From: Sinohyriopsis cumingii
Taxonomy: Eukaryota; Mollusca; Bivalvia; Unionida; Unionidae
Reading direction: 5' to 3'
DNA: 64,000 nt
NCBI GenBank assembly: GCA_028554795.2
Contig: JAPYKE020000277.1
Coordinates: forward strand, 62,001 to 126,000
Part shown: piece by piece, positions 9,016-24,114 of the stretch
Layout of the letters: every line of letters begins with the position of its first letter
How positions within the stretch are numbered: the first letter of the stretch is position 1
Notes under the pieces: model-generated
The model's database searches: none
What the model was told of the DNA's origin: nothing
What the model saw: only the letters and a program-made list of their open reading frames with translations
Position numbers and translations under genes: made by a program

Positions 9016-12000
9016 GTGTGTCTGTTTGTTTGTTTGTTTTTAACGGCGCACCAGTACTGTTAGGCTATTTAGCGCCATACAAAAGGTCATATGAAATATA
9101 AAATGTTTTATATCGACCAACGATATTAAAACTAAAAAAAAAAACGATAAAATGGTAACGGTAATAAATAAGTCTTCCCGATCTAAATGGTATATGTTAA
9201 TAAAGGCAGATCAAAAGTTATTGAAGATAATGGACGGAAAGTACATTACATAAAAATGCTCAAGTTGATGGCATAAAAGTTATACTTAGAGTAAATGTTC
9301 ACTGCTTTCAAGAATTATATAATACAAGTGAGGTTTATTGTATCAAAGAGTTCCTTCATGTCATGCACATTGTAATACTGATTGCGCGTAGGTTGCAGGT
9401 CAAAACACTCTATCATAAAATGTTTAACAGTGAATGGTTCATTGCAAGAAACGCACTTTGGTGGGTCTTCACCTTTTAGTATGTGGGCGTGGGTTATATG
9501 CGTATAACCAATTCGAATTCTTGCAATGACTACCTACTCCCTACGCATAGCTCTGTAGGAAGGAGTCCATTCTCCTAGGATTGGTTTGATGGCATGAAGT
9601 TTAGTATTCACTGCATCATTCCATGATGCCTGCTACTTCTGACGTAAAGTCTCTTTGATACTAGGTTTAAAATCATTATATGGTATTTTAAAGTCAGATG
9701 GTTATTGGAAAAGGGCCATTTTACAGCGCGATCTGCATTTTCATTACCTTTAATACCAACATGGTTAGGTAACCAACAGTATACGATATTGTGCGAGGTA
9801 CTCAGCTTACTATGCTCAGCGAAAAGATTGGTCAACAATGGATTCTCCAATTTTCTATTGTGCAGTGACTGAAGTACTGATAGGGAATCAGAGAAGATGC
9901 TGCTGTTTAAAATGCGTTTATTTTCGATATATTGCAGAGCAAGTTCTATTGTTCTGATTTCGGCTGAAACAAATTGATGTGCCATTTGGTAAGCGAACTT
10001 GTGTGTTTTCCACTAAAGAAGGCTGCAGCAGCCTTTTCCTCATCCTTTGATCCGTCGGTATAAATTCTTGTATAGTTTTTAAATTCGGAGAGTAGTTCAT
10101 GATAAGAGTTGTGGAAGATGGAAGGGTTTGTCTCGGATTTCTTTCTATCGTGTAGCGTAAAAAGTACTTTTGGTTGTTTGAGTAGCCAGTGTTTCGGAGA
10201 TGGACGTTTTCTGAATTTGGTTTATTTTCGTATAAGGCTTTGTATTTGGGTTGAAAAACAGCCGAGAAGGCAGGGTTCAGAGGGTTTGATCTTAATTTGA
10301 GAACATACTGTGTGGAAAGCATTTCCCTACGATGTGATAAAGGTGGTTCGTTCGCTTCAGCGAGGAGGCTTTCACACGGAGATGTCTTAAATGCTCCTAA
10401 AGCGAGTCTTATTCCTTGATGATGAATTGGATCAAGCATTTTCTAGTATGACTTTCTAACTGAACCATAAACAAAGCAACAATAGTCCCGTTTGGAGCGA
10501 ATAAACGTTCTATATAGATGATTTTTCTATCAGCACCCCAGTCAGTGTACACTACTACTTTAAATAGATCTAGAGATTTTAAGCATTTAGCTTTCAAGAT
10601 CTTTAGGTGTGGAATAATTGTATGCATGTGCTTTGATCGATAACATATTAGAAAATCATCAACATATAACGAGCAGTCCACACCAAGAGCTAAACACTTG
10701 GTGATGCTATTGATTTTGATGTTGAAAAGCGTCACAGATAAAATACTGCCTGGGACACACCCATCTCTTGCTCGTGCAGATCTGAGAGGGTACAGCCAAC
10801 TCGTAGCTTGAATTCTCTGTCTGAGAGAAAGTTTGATATGAATGAGGGCAGACGGCCTTTTAGAGCCAGATCGTGCAGGTCATTTTAGTATCCCGTACTT
10901 CCATGTCGTATCATAGGCCTTTTCTAAATCAAAGAAAACCGCTAATAAATGTTTCTTCTCGATAAATGTTTGCAGTCTAACCAGATGATCATTGGTGCTC
11001 AGGCCATATCGAAAGCCACTTTGGAAAGGAGATTAAAATTGTTAGTTACCAGGTACCATACAAGCCGAGAATTAATCATTCGTACCATCGTTTGCACACA
11101 CAATTTGTGAGTGCAATAGGTCGGTAGTTGGCAGGGTCTGCGCTATCTTTACCTGGTTTGGGAACTGGTATTACTGTTGTTTCTTTTCCAACTCTTAGGT
11201 ACATGTCCAGTAATTCAAAAATCATTGAAGATTTTCTAAAGAGATGTTAATCATGATACTGGAAGGTGTTTCAAAAATTGGTAATGCATTTCGTCAGGCC
11301 CCGTGGATGTATCACGGGCCTTGTCTAAAGCCTCCGTAAGCTCCAGTAGTGAAAACAGTTGGTTATAAGTTTCTGAGTTGTTGGATGTGAATTTCAAACG
11401 TGACTTTTCTTTTTGAGTTTTTAATCTTCATAAGCCTTCTGAATAATTAGATGATGAGGAATTTTTAGAGAAACTGTCAGCAAGAATATTTGCTATGTCT
11501 CGTTTTGAACTAAAAGTGTCATTGTTAAGTTGCAGATGTCGGAGAGAACTGTGTTTTCTCTTTCCGTTTATTTTATGAATATTATCCCAAACTTTCGTAA
11601 TCGAGGAACGAGAGTTTAAAGAAGAATTATATTTCTTCCCTGATGCTCGTTCACTTTCTTTGATTGTGCGGCGAGCTTTGGCCCGGAGAATACGATATGT
11701 ACTTAAGTTTTCGGGTGTCGAACGATTGTTAAAGCTTCTCGGCCTTGTCTACTGGCTTCATTACATTCCTTAGTGACCCAAGGTTTTAGGGTTCTTTTAC
11801 AGTTCGGTGAGGACTTAGGAATGGATTCCTCTGCGATCTTGATTAATATAGATGTAACATGCTGAATAGGGTCATTAGTACCATCCCGACCACCCGTCTA
11901 GAAGAAGTAGAGGCCAAAGTAGTGGATTGCATCGGAAAGCCTCTTGCTCAACTCCCTGAATCCTTTCCTCCCCGTCTCTACTTAGTCGCCTATTAGGACA

Positions 12001-12050
12001 CGTAGTGAGACACGTCGGGCCAATTCTACAACCCCGGACCCGCAGAGGAG
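9016..12050 (-). mobile_element. 5'-truncated LINE, unit 2
   Basis: Copy of the unit 1 LINE at the same site, flanked by ACTGACCCT at 9007-9015 and 12051-12059. A-run of 11. YVDD-bearing piece 10735-10409, thumb/RNase H pieces 10439-9918 and 9985-9608. It carries the same frameshifts and internal RT deletion. Confidence 0.88.
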
Positions 12051-12058
12051 ACTGACCC

Positions 12059-15044
12059 TATATGGACTATCGATGTATTTTGCTGTGTCCTAACTGATTG
12101 ACACTCCAAGAAAACTAAACCGTTACTGTTTTGGGATTGCAGACAAAAAAGAATTTCAACCATGGGAGGCAAAGCCAAAAAACCAAGTATTTGTGCGAGA
12201 TGAGCTGGATGTCCTAGCTGCGTAATCGGACCAACCAAAACCACGTTCATGTGTCAGCATGTGTTGATTCACAACAACGTAATGGTCACAAGCGTAGTTG
12301 GTAATTTAGCGGGGTGTATCCATAACTTGGTAACAAACCGGTTCAAACACTCTTTAGTGCATCGGTAGGCTCCTAATGCGATGTCTCTGACACCGTGTCA
12401 TCTTTTATAATTTCATGTCAGTCTCGAAGACATTACACGTCCATGAGATCCTCTCTGCACAATACCTCGTGAACAAAATATGCCTTTTTCATGTTTTTGA
12501 GCCACCAACAATAATCCATTACATCTTAGGGCGCAGTCCCACATACTCATCGAATGGTTTACCCGGGACTTACCAATAACCTTTCATTTGGCGTTACTAA
12601 ACAACGAATGTTCTTTCGTATAATCGATGGTTTAAAATGCATTTACCAAATATGGTTCAGCCATGTAGGCGTACACATCATTGGTTGTAATATGCAAGTG
12701 CAGCGAGTCACTGTCTGTGCAAAGGATCTTTACCCGATCGCGGTAAAACGCATTGATCTTGTGATAATAACTGTGGTATATCAGCATCTTTGACCAGTCA
12801 ATTGCTAACGATCCGACATATATCTGTGTTCGAAGGTCATATATCATTCAGGATTCAATGGCCAGGTTGGCAACCAGTTTTCGAAGCTTATCTTCTTCAA
12901 TATCAGGGACAAGATCGACTCGGATTCGTTCGCTGAAACAGCATTTTTATGAGCGTGAACAAGTTTTTCTCAAAGTCATTTAAGCTGCTATGCGCAGATT
13001 GCTCGTGATGTTTATATACGGTGCGATCCAAGCGTCCTCGCGAAATCTAATCACTTGATGTTGGAGATTTTGAACATGTAATACATAACAGTGTTTGGTC
13101 CTAAGACTTGCTATTAGTTTTGTCCATTGAGTACATTTACTTGCGGCTAAATCAACGACCACGCAATGATATAAGAACAAACAGTTACCAGGCACAGACA
13201 AAGATGCTGGTGCCAGTAGATAATCGTTATGTACATCATATAAATGTTGCTGATATTCTATATCAACTTCAAAGACGTTTCCAAAGTGGCTGCTGATGTA
13301 ATAGTGTACATGTTTTGTATATCAATGTATCTAGGATTAACCCACCGAATCCCACCAACAGGCAACAGTTGGATCATTGCCCAACATTATAGATATTTGA
13401 AATAGATGATTTAACTGTTCGTGGCAGCGGGTTCATACCCGTTTATGTTTGGGTTGTTTGTGAGATCATATCTCTGTCTCGCCATAGAAATCCCATCACA
13501 AAATGAGTGTTATTATACCAACCACAGCTGGCAATATTTATGTCGATAGCGTAACCGCTTTTAATGGGGCAAGAGTCACTAATCGTTTTAATCGATCTCG
13601 CAGCCATTGAGTTGGTTGTAAACGCACACAGTATACAACCCTGAATAACTACGCTTGTCGTTTGAGACCTGCTTAATAACTACAGCTGACACTATCACTC
13701 CTTGAAGCGTTGTAGCGGTCATTCTGGCTATGTCAGCCTTATCAGGTTAAAAATGAAGTGCAGTCCGTTTACGTCCTGCACTCAACCATTGCTGATTTTC
13801 TGCATGTTCTTTGGGCCAGTCAAGACCTGTTATCAACGGCTTATGTTCAATATGCAAACCTATAGTATGTAGGTTCAATTGCAATGACGGAACTGAGTGT
13901 CGGCTCAAGTATAGAAATGTAATAGTCTTTATCGGTGAACGCCGAAATTCTTCGTCGGGCATCATTGCTGAAATAGGCAATATTTTACGGGCATGTAGGA
14001 GGATGTTCCATACACCAAACGATATCTATCCGTGCGCGTCGGCGTTCTGAGGTCGACCTCATCCATAACTTTAATACAATCGTGGGACAAGGTGCAGACG
14101 AACCAATCATGTGAAGTATAAAATCCAAGATTGCAATTGAAAGCACTCATTAAACGAAGATAATATTAAAAGGATACAAAAGCGAGACAATATGAAAAGT
14201 ATTCTACAGTTTGAATGTGTACTGAATAGATGAAGCTGCCGTGGAAAGGTTAGCAAGTGCGGAAATGATCACTCATCGGTTTGCTCGAGCATAGTTCGCC
14301 GAACAAGCAATGTGACAAATTTACTTACCAGTACCAAGAAGGACTTCCCCTAGCTGGCTTGATATTCAAACGCATGATGAGTTTTCATTAGGCCGATGTA
14401 TTTATTATTTCTTCCACATTATCGTGTGCATGATCGGAAGAGTCGATCGTACATTATACAAGTATACGCCAACCATTGTTGACGTTGCAAGTAGATACAA
14501 AGAGAATGAGCCGTTGATGTCAGAAGATTCTGCATGTGTTGCAGATACATTAGAACGCATTTATAAACATTCACCATTAACATGGTAACGATAATTACAG
14601 GGGGATCCTGCTAAAGGATTCGTAACTGTTGAGGCGGTGTTGTTCAAAGAGTTCATGTTCGAGTTCGTGGTGGACATGCTAATATACCTACTGACCAAGC
14701 TATTCTGAAACGATTTAATATCGCATTTACACAATTATTATTCGGATATCATTTTAGACAGGAATTGTTGATGAAATGTCTTGAGTGCGGGACAATATCG
14801 AACTAGAACTCGTGGGGGTTACACGCCTGGAGAAGTCTCAGGAATGGCTAAGACATCATTCAATAATGAAATTACACGCATGATTTGAGGAAAATTAGCT
14901 AATACGATACGACAAGAGTCTGTTGCATTTACGCTGAAAATGATCTCACAACCGCCACCATTTCAGACTCACAGAGACAAGTTTATTCGGTATCTGTATG
15001 CACCTGGAGAGGTAGATGGTGGACAATGATGTACTACTGACCCT
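12059..15044. mobile_element. Virus-like fossil segment, unit 3
   Basis: Polymerase B region about 12358-13658 (-), integrase about 14447-15044 (+) with its tail at 12059-12225. Near-identical to unit 2. Broken. Confidence 0.8.
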
Positions 15045-18000
15045 GTGTGTCTGTTTGTTTGTTTGTTTTTAACGGCGCACCAGTACTGTTAGGCTATTTA
15101 GCGCCATACAAAAGGTCATATGAAATATAAAATGTTTTATATCGACCAACGATATTAAAACTAAAAAAAAAAACGATAAAATGGTAACGGTAATAAATAA
15201 GTCTTCCCGATCTAAATGGTATATGTTAATAAAGGCAGATCAAAAGTTATTGAAGATAATGGACGGAAAGTACATTACATAAAAATGCTCAAGTTGATGG
15301 CATAAAAGTTATACTTAGAGTAAATGTTCACTGCTTTCAAGAATTATATAATACAAGTGAGGTTTATTGTATCAAAGAGTTCCTTCATGTCATGCACATT
15401 GTAATACTGATTGCGCGTAGGTTGCAGGTCAAAACACTCTATCATAAAATGTTTAACAGTGAATGGTTCATTGCAAGAAACGCACTTTGGTGGGTCTTCA
15501 CCTTTTAGTATGTGGGCGTGGGTTATATGCGTATAACCAATTCGAATTCTTGCAATGACTACCTACTCCCTACGCATAGCTCTGTAGGAAGGAGTCCATT
15601 CTCCTAGGATTGGTTTGATGGCATGAAGTTTAGTATTCACTGCATCATTCCATGATGCCTGCTACTTCTGACGTAAAGTCTCTTTGATACTAGGTTTAAA
15701 ATCATTATATGGTATTTTAAAGTCAGATGGTTATTGGAAAAGGGCCATTTTACAGCGCGATCTGCATTTTCATTACCTTTAATACCAACATGGTTAGGTA
15801 ACCAACAGTATACGATATTGTGCGAGGTACTCAGCTTACTATGCTCAGCGAAAAGATTGGTCAACAATGGATTCTCCAATTTTCTATTGTGCAGTGACTG
15901 AAGTACTGATAGGGAATCAGAGAAGATGCTGCTGTTTAAAATGCGTTTATTTTCGATATATTGCAGAGCAAGTTCTATTGTTCTGATTTCGGCTGAAACA
16001 AATTGATGTGCCATTTGGTAAGCGAACTTGTGTGTTTTCCACTAAAGAAGGCTGCAGCAGCCTTTTCCTCATCCTTTGATCCGTCGGTATAAATTCTTGT
16101 ATAGTTTTTAAATTCGGAGAGTAGTTCATGATAAGAGTTGTGGAAGATGGAAGGGTTTGTCTCGGATTTCTTTCTATCGTGTAGCGTAAAAAGTACTTTT
16201 GGTTGTTTGAGTAGCCAGTGTTTCGGAGATGGACGTTTTCTGAATTTGGTTTATTTTCGTATAAGGCTTTGTATTTGGGTTGAAAAACAGCCGAGAAGGC
16301 AGGGTTCAGAGGGTTTGATCTTAATTTGAGAACATACTGTGTGGAAAGCATTTCCCTACGATGTGATAAAGGTGGTTCGTTCGCTTCAGCGAGGAGGCTT
16401 TCACACGGAGATGTCTTAAATGCTCCTAAAGCGAGTCTTATTCCTTGATGATGAATTGGATCAAGCATTTTCTAGTATGACTTTCTAACTGAACCATAAA
16501 CAAAGCAACAATAGTCCCGTTTGGAGCGAATAAACGTTCTATATAGATGATTTTTCTATCAGCACCCCAGTCAGTGTACACTACTACTTTAAATAGATCT
16601 AGAGATTTTAAGCATTTAGCTTTCAAGATCTTTAGGTGTGGAATAATTGTATGCATGTGCTTTGATCGATAACATATTAGAAAATCATCAACATATAACG
16701 AGCAGTCCACACCAAGAGCTAAACACTTGGTGATGCTATTGATTTTGATGTTGAAAAGCGTCACAGATAAAATACTGCCTGGGACACACCCATCTCTTGC
16801 TCGTGCAGATCTGAGAGGGTACAGCCAACTCGTAGCTTGAATTCTCTGTCTGAGAGAAAGTTTGATATGAATGAGGGCAGACGGCCTTTTAGAGCCAGAT
16901 CGTGCAGGTCATTTTAGTATCCCGTACTTCCATGTCGTATCATAGGCCTTTTCTAAATCAAAGAAAACCGCTAATAAATGTTTCTTCTCGATAAATGTTT
17001 GCAGTCTAACCAGATGATCATTGGTGCTCAGGCCATATCGAAAGCCACTTTGGAAAGGAGATTAAAATTGTTAGTTACCAGGTACCATACAAGCCGAGAA
17101 TTAATCATTCGTACCATCGTTTGCACACACAATTTGTGAGTGCAATAGGTCGGTAGTTGGCAGAGTCTGCGCTATCTTTACCTGGTTTGGGAACTGGTAT
17201 TACTGTTGTTTCTTTTCCAACTCTTAGGTACATGTCCAGTAATTCAAAAATCATTGAAGATTTTCTAAAGAGATGTTAATCATGATACTGGAAGGTGTTT
17301 CAAAAATTGGTAATGCATTTCGTCAGGCCCCGTGGATGTATCACGGGCCTTGTCTAAAGCCTCCGTAAGCTCCAGTAGTGAAAACAGTTGGTTATAAGTT
17401 TCTGAGTTGTTGGATGTGAATTTCAAACGTGACTTTTCTTTTTGAGTTTTTAATCTTCATAAGCCTTCTGAATAATTAGATGATGAGGAATTTTTAGAGA
17501 AACTGTCAGCAAGAATATTTGCTATGTCTCGTTTTGAACTAAGTGTCATTGTTAAGTTGCAGATGTCGGAGAGAACTGTGTTTTCTCTTTCCGTTTATTT
17601 TATGAATATTATCCCAAACTTTCGTAATCGAGGAACGAGAGTTTAAAGAAGAATTATATTTCTTCCCTGATGCTCGTTCACTTTCTTTGATTGTGCGGCG
17701 AGCTTTGGCCCGGAGAATACGATATGTACTTAAGTTTTCGGGTGTCGAACGATTGTTAAAGCTTCTCGGCCTTGTCTACTGGCTTCATTACATTCCTTAG
17801 TGACCCAAGGTTTTAGGGTTCTTTTACAGTTCGGTGAGGACTTAGGAATGGATTCCTCTGCGATCTTGATTAATATAGATGTAACATGCTGAATAGGGTC
17901 ATTAGTACCATCCCGACCACCCGTCTAGAAGAAGTAGAGGCCAAAGTAGTGGATTGCATCGGAAAGCCTCTCGCTCAACTCCCTGAATCCTTTCCTCCCC

Positions 18001-18077
18001 GTCTCTACTTAGTCGCCTATTAGGACACGTAGTGAGACACGTCGGGCCAATTCTACAACCCCGGACCCGCAGAGGAG
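15045..18077 (-). mobile_element. 5'-truncated LINE, unit 3
   Basis: Same insertion site and remnant as the other units, but 2 bp shorter in the linker coding region at about 17542 (two A missing from an A-run). It carries two substitutions at unit offsets 5106 and 5916 shared only with units 4 and 10. Confidence 0.88.
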
Positions 18078-18085
18078 ACTGACCC

Positions 18086-21071
18086 TATATGGACTATCGA
18101 TGTATTTTGCTGTGTCCTAACTGATTGACACTCCAAGAAAACTAAACCGTTACTGTTTTGGGATTGCAGACAAAAAAGAATTTCAACCATGGGAGGCAAA
18201 GCCAAAAAACCAAGTATTTGTGCGAGATGAGCTGGATGTCCTAGCTGCGTAATCGGACCAACCAAAACCACATTCATGTGTCAGCATGTGTTGATTCACA
18301 ACAACGTAATGGTCACAAGCGTAGTTGGTAATTTAGCGGGGTGTATCCATAACTTGGTAACAAACCGGTTCAAACACTCTTTAGTGCATCGGTAGGCTCC
18401 TAATGCGATGTCTCTGACACCGTGTCATCTTTTATAATTTCATGTCAGTCTCGAAGACATTATACGTCCATGAGATCCTCTCTGCACAATACCTCGTGAA
18501 CAAAATATGCCTTTTTCATGTTTTTGAGCCACCAACAATAATCCATTACATCTTAGGGCGCAGTCCCACATACTCATCGAATGGTTTACCCGGGACTTAC
18601 CAATAACCTTTCATTTGGCGTTACTAAACAACGAATGTTCTTTCGTATAATCGATGGTTTAAAATGCATTTACCAAATATGGTTCAGCCATGTAGGCGTA
18701 CACATCATTGGTTGTAATATGCAAGTGCAGCGAGTCACTGTCTGTGCAAAGGATCTTTACCCGATCGCGGTAAAACGCATTGATCTTGTGATAATAACTG
18801 TGGTATATCAGCATCTTTGACCAGTCAATTGCTAACGATCCGACATATATCTGTGTTCGAAGGTCATATATCATTCAGGATTCAATGGCCAGGTTGGCAA
18901 CCAGTTTTCGAAGCTTATCTTCTTCAATATCAGGGACAAGATCGACTCGGATTCGTTCGCTGAAACAGCATTTTTATGAGCGTGAACAAGTTTTTCTCAA
19001 AGTCATTTAAGCTGCTATGCGCAGATTGCTCGTGATGTTTATATACGGTGCGATCCAAGCGTCCTCGCGAAATCTAATCACTTGATGTTGGAGATTTTGA
19101 ACATGTAATACATAACAGTGTTTGGTCCTAAGACTTGCTATTAGTTTTGTCCATTGAGTACATTTACTTGCGGCTAAATCAACGACCACGCAATGATATA
19201 AGAACAAACAGTTACCAGGCACAGACAAAGATGCTGGTGCCAGTAGATAATCGTTATGTACATCATATAAATGTTGCTGATATTCTATATCAACTTCAAA
19301 GACGTTTCCAAAGTGGCTGCTGATGTAATAGTGTACATGTTTTGTATATCAATGTATCTAGGATTAACCCACCGAATCCCACCAACAGGCAACAGTTGGA
19401 TCATTGCCCAACATTATAGATATTTGAAATAGATGATTTAACTGTTCGTGGCAGCGGGTTCATACCCGTTTATGTTTGGGTTGTTTGTGAGATCATATCT
19501 CTGTCTCGCCATAGAAATCCCATCACAAAATGAGTGTTATTATACCAACCACAGCTGGCAATATTTATGTCGATAGCGTAACCGCTTTTAATGGGGCAAG
19601 AGTCACTAATCGTTTTAATCGATCTCGCAGCCATTGAGTTGGTTGTAAACGCACACAGTATACAACCCTGAATAACTACGCTTGTCGTTTGAGACCTGCT
19701 TAATAACTACAGCTGACACTATCACTCCTTGAAGCGTTGTAGCGGTCATTCTGGCTATGTCAGCCTTATCAGGTTAAAAATGAAGTGCAGTCCGTTTACG
19801 TCCTGCACTCAACCATTGCTGATTTTCTGCATGTTCTTTGGGCCAGTCAAGACCTGTTATCAACGGCTTATGTTCAATATGCAAACCTATAGTATGTAGG
19901 TTCAATTGCAATGACGGAACTGAGTGTCGGCTCAAGTATAGAAATGTAATAGTCTTTATCGGTGAACGCCGAAATTCTTCGTCGGGCATCATTGTAAATA
20001 GGCAATATTTTACGGGCATGTAGGGAGGATGTTCCATACACCAAACGATATCTATCCGTGCGCGTCGGCGTTCTGAGGTCGACCCTCATCCATAACTTTA
20101 ATACAATCGTGGGACAAGGTGCAGACGAACCAATCATGTGAAGTATAAAATCCAAGATTGCAATTGAAAGCACTCATTAAACGAAGATAATATTAAAAGG
20201 ATACAAAAGCGAGACAATATGAAAAGTATTCTACAGTTTGAATGTGTACTGAATAGATGAAGCTGCCGTGGAAAGGTTAGCAAGTGCGGAAATGATCACT
20301 CATCGGTTTGCTCGAGCATAGTTCGCCGAACAAGCAATGTGACAAATTTACTTACCAGTACCAAGAAGGACTTCCCCTAGCTGGCTTGATATTCAAACGC
20401 ATGATGAGTTTTCATTAGGCCGATGTATTTATTATTTCTTCCACATTATCGTGTGCATGATCGGAAGAGTCGATCGTACATTATACAAGTATACGCCAAC
20501 CATTGTTGACGTTGCAAGTAGATACAAAGAGAATGAGCCGTTGATGTCAGAAGATTCTGCATGTGTTGCAGATACATTAGAACGCATTTATAAACATTCA
20601 CCATTAACATGGTAACGATAATTACAGGGGGATCCTGCTAAAGGATTCGTAACTGTTGAGGCGGTGTTGTTCAAAGAGTTCATGTTCGAGTTCGTGGTGG
20701 ACATGCTAATATACCTACTGACCAAGCTATTCTGAAACGATTTAATATCGCATTTACACAATTATTATTCGGATATCATTTTAGACAGGAATTGTTGATG
20801 AAATGTCTTGAGTGCGGGACAATATCGAACTAGAACTCGTGGGGGTTACACGCCTGGAGAAGTCTCAGGAATGGCTAAGACATCATTCAATAATGAAATT
20901 ACACGCATGATTTGAGGAAAATTAGCTAATACGATACGACAAGAGTCTGTTGCATTTACGCTGAAAATGATCTCACAACCGCCACCATTTCAGACTCACA
21001 GAGACAAGTTTATTCGGTATCTGTATGCACCTGGAGAGGTAGATGGTGGACAATGATGTACTACTGACCCT
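18086..21071. mobile_element. Virus-like fossil segment, unit 4
   Basis: Same layout; polymerase B about 18385-19685 (-), integrase about 20475-21071 (+). A short stretch around 19.99-20.09 kb differs from every other unit by several small length differences with no net change in length. It shares a substitution at unit offset 378 with units 7, 8 and 11. Broken. Confidence 0.8.
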
Positions 21072-24000
21072 GTGTGTCTGTTTGTTTGTTTGTTTTTAAC
21101 GGCGCACCAGTACTGTTAGGCTATTTAGCGCCATACAAAAGGTCATATGAAATATAAAATGTTTTATATCGACCAACGATATTAAAACTAAAAAAAAAAA
21201 CGATAAAATGGTAACGGTAATAAATAAGTCTTCCCGATCTAAATGGTATATGTTAATAAAGGCAGATCAAAAGTTATTGAAGATAATGGACGGAAAGTAC
21301 ATTACATAAAAATGCTCAAGTTGATGGCATAAAAGTTATACTTAGAGTAAATGTTCACTGCTTTCAAGAATTATATAATACAAGTGAGGTTTATTGTATC
21401 AAAGAGTTCCTTCATGTCATGCACATTGTAATACTGATTGCGCGTAGGTTGCAGGTCAAAACACTCTATCATAAAATGTTTAACAGTGAATGGTTCATTG
21501 CAAGAAACGCACTTTGGTGGGTCTTCACCTTTTAGTATGTGGGCGTGGGTTATATGCGTATAACCAATTCGAATTCTTGCAATGACTACCTACTCCCTAC
21601 GCATAGCTCTGTAGGAAGGAGTCCATTCTCCTAGGATTGGTTTGATGGCATGAAGTTTAGTATTCACTGCATCATTCCATGATGCCTGCTACTTCTGACG
21701 TAAAGTCTCTTTGATACTAGGTTTAAAATCATTATATGGTATTTTAAAGTCAGATGGTTATTGGAAAAGGGCCATTTTACAGCGCGATCTGCATTTTCAT
21801 TACCTTTAATACCAACATGGTTAGGTAACCAACAGTATACGATATTGTGCGAGGTTCTCAGCTTACTATGCTCAGCGAAAAGATTGGTCAACAATGGATT
21901 CTCCAATTTTCTATTGTGCAGTGACTGAAGTACTGATAGGGAATCAGAGAAGATGCTGCTGTTTAAAATGCGTTTATTTTCGATATATTGCAGAGCAAGT
22001 TCTATTGTTCTGATTTCGGCTGAAACAAATTGATGTGCCATTTGGTAAGCGAACTTGTGTGTTTTCCACTAAAGAAGGCTGCAGCAGCCTTTTCCTCATC
22101 CTTTGATCCGTCGGTATAAATTCTTGTATAGTTTTTAAATTCGGAGAGTAGTTCATGATAAGAGTTGTGGAAGATGGAAGGGTTTGTCTCGGATTTCTTT
22201 CTATCGTGTAGCGTAAAAAGTACTTTTGGTTGTTTGAGTAGCCAGTGTTTCGGAGATGGACGTTTTCTGAATTTGGTTTATTTTCGTATAAGGCTTTGTA
22301 TTTGGGTTGAAAAACAGCCGAGAAGGCAGGGTTCAGAGGGTTTGATCTTAATTTGAGAACATACTGTGTGGAAAGCATTTCCCTACGATGTGATAAAGGT
22401 GGTTCGTTCGCTTCAGCGAGGAGGCTTTCACACGGAGATGTCTTAAATGCTCCTAAAGCGAGTCTTATTCCTTGATGATGAATTGGATCAAGCATTTTCT
22501 AGTATGACTTTCTAACTGAACCATAAACAAAGCAACAATAGTCCCGTTTGGAGCGAATAAACGTTCTATATAGATGATTTTTCTATCAGCACCCCAGTCA
22601 GTGTACACTACTACTTTAAATAGATCTAGAGATTTTAAGCATTTAGCTTTCAAGATCTTTAGGTGTGGAATAATTGTATGCATGTGCTTTGATCGATAAC
22701 ATATTAGAAAATCATCAACATATAACGAGCAGTCCACACCAAGAGCTAAACACTTGGTGATGCTATTGATTTTGATGTTGAAAAGCGTCACAGATAAAAT
22801 ACTGCCTGGGACACACCCATCTCTTGCTCGTGCAGATCTGAGAGGGTACAGCCAACTCGTAGCTTGAATTCTCTGTCTGAGAGAAAGTTTGATATGAATG
22901 AGGGCAGACGGCCTTTTAGAGCCAGATCGTGCAGGTCATTTTAGTATCCCGTACTTCCATGTCGTATCATAGGCCTTTTCTAAATCAAAGAAAACCGCTA
23001 ATAAATGTTTCTTCTCGATAAATGTTTGCAGTCTAACCAGATGATCATTGGTGCTCAGGCCATATCGAAAGCCACTTTGGAAAGGAGATTAAAATTGTTA
23101 GTTACCAGGTACCATACAAGCCGAGAATTAATCATTCGTACCATCGTTTGCACACACAATTTGTGAGTGCAATAGGTCGGTAGTTGGCAGAGTCTGCGCT
23201 ATCTTTACCTGGTTTGGGAACTGGTATTACTGTTGTTTCTTTTCCAACTCTTAGGTACATGTCCAGTAATTCAAAAATCATTGAAGATTTTCTAAAGAGA
23301 TGTTAATCATGATACTGGAAGGTGTTTCAAAAATTGGTAATGCATTTCGTCAGGCCCCGTGGATGTATCACGGGCCTTGTCTAAAGCCTCCGTAAGCTCC
23401 AGTAGTGAAAACAGTTGGTTATAAGTTTCTGAGTTGTTGGATGTGAATTTCAAACGTGACTTTTCTTTTTGAGTTTTTAATCTTCATAAGCCTTCTGAAT
23501 AATTAGATGATGAGGAATTTTTAGAGAAACTGTCAGCAAGAATATTTGCTATGTCTCGTTTTGAACTAAAAGTGTCATTGTTAAGTTGCAGATGTCGGAG
23601 AGAACTGTGTTTTCTCTTTCCGTTTATTTTATGAATATTATCCCAAACTTTCGTAATCGAGGAACGAGAGTTTAAAGAAGAATTATATTTCTTCCCTGAT
23701 GCTCGTTCACTTTCTTTGATTGTGCGGCGAGCTTTGGCCCGGAGAATACGATATGTACTTAAGTTTTCGGGTGTCGAACGATTGTTAAAGCTTCTCGGCC
23801 TTGTCTACTGGCTTCATTACATTCCTTAGTGACCCAAGGTTTTAGGGTTCTTTTACAGTTCGGTGAGGACTTAGGAATGGATTCCTCTGCGATCTTGATT
23901 AATATAGATGTAACATGCTGAATAGGGTCATTAGTACCATCCCGACCACCCGTCTAGAAGAAGTAGAGGCCAAAGTAGTGGATTGCATCGGAAAGCCTCT

Positions 24001-24106
24001 CGCTCAACTCCCTGAATCCTTTCCTCCCCGTCTCTACTTAGTCGCCTATTAGGACACGTAGTGAGACACGTCGGGCCAATTCTACAACCCCGGACCCGCA
24101 GAGGAG
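21072..24106 (-). mobile_element. 5'-truncated LINE, unit 4
   Basis: Same site and structure. RNase H piece 22041-21664 carries a private S-to-R change (SKLS to SKLR) at about 21856. It shares the offset 5106 and 5916 variants with units 3 and 10. A-run of 11. Confidence 0.88.
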
Positions 24107-24114
24107 ACTGACCC

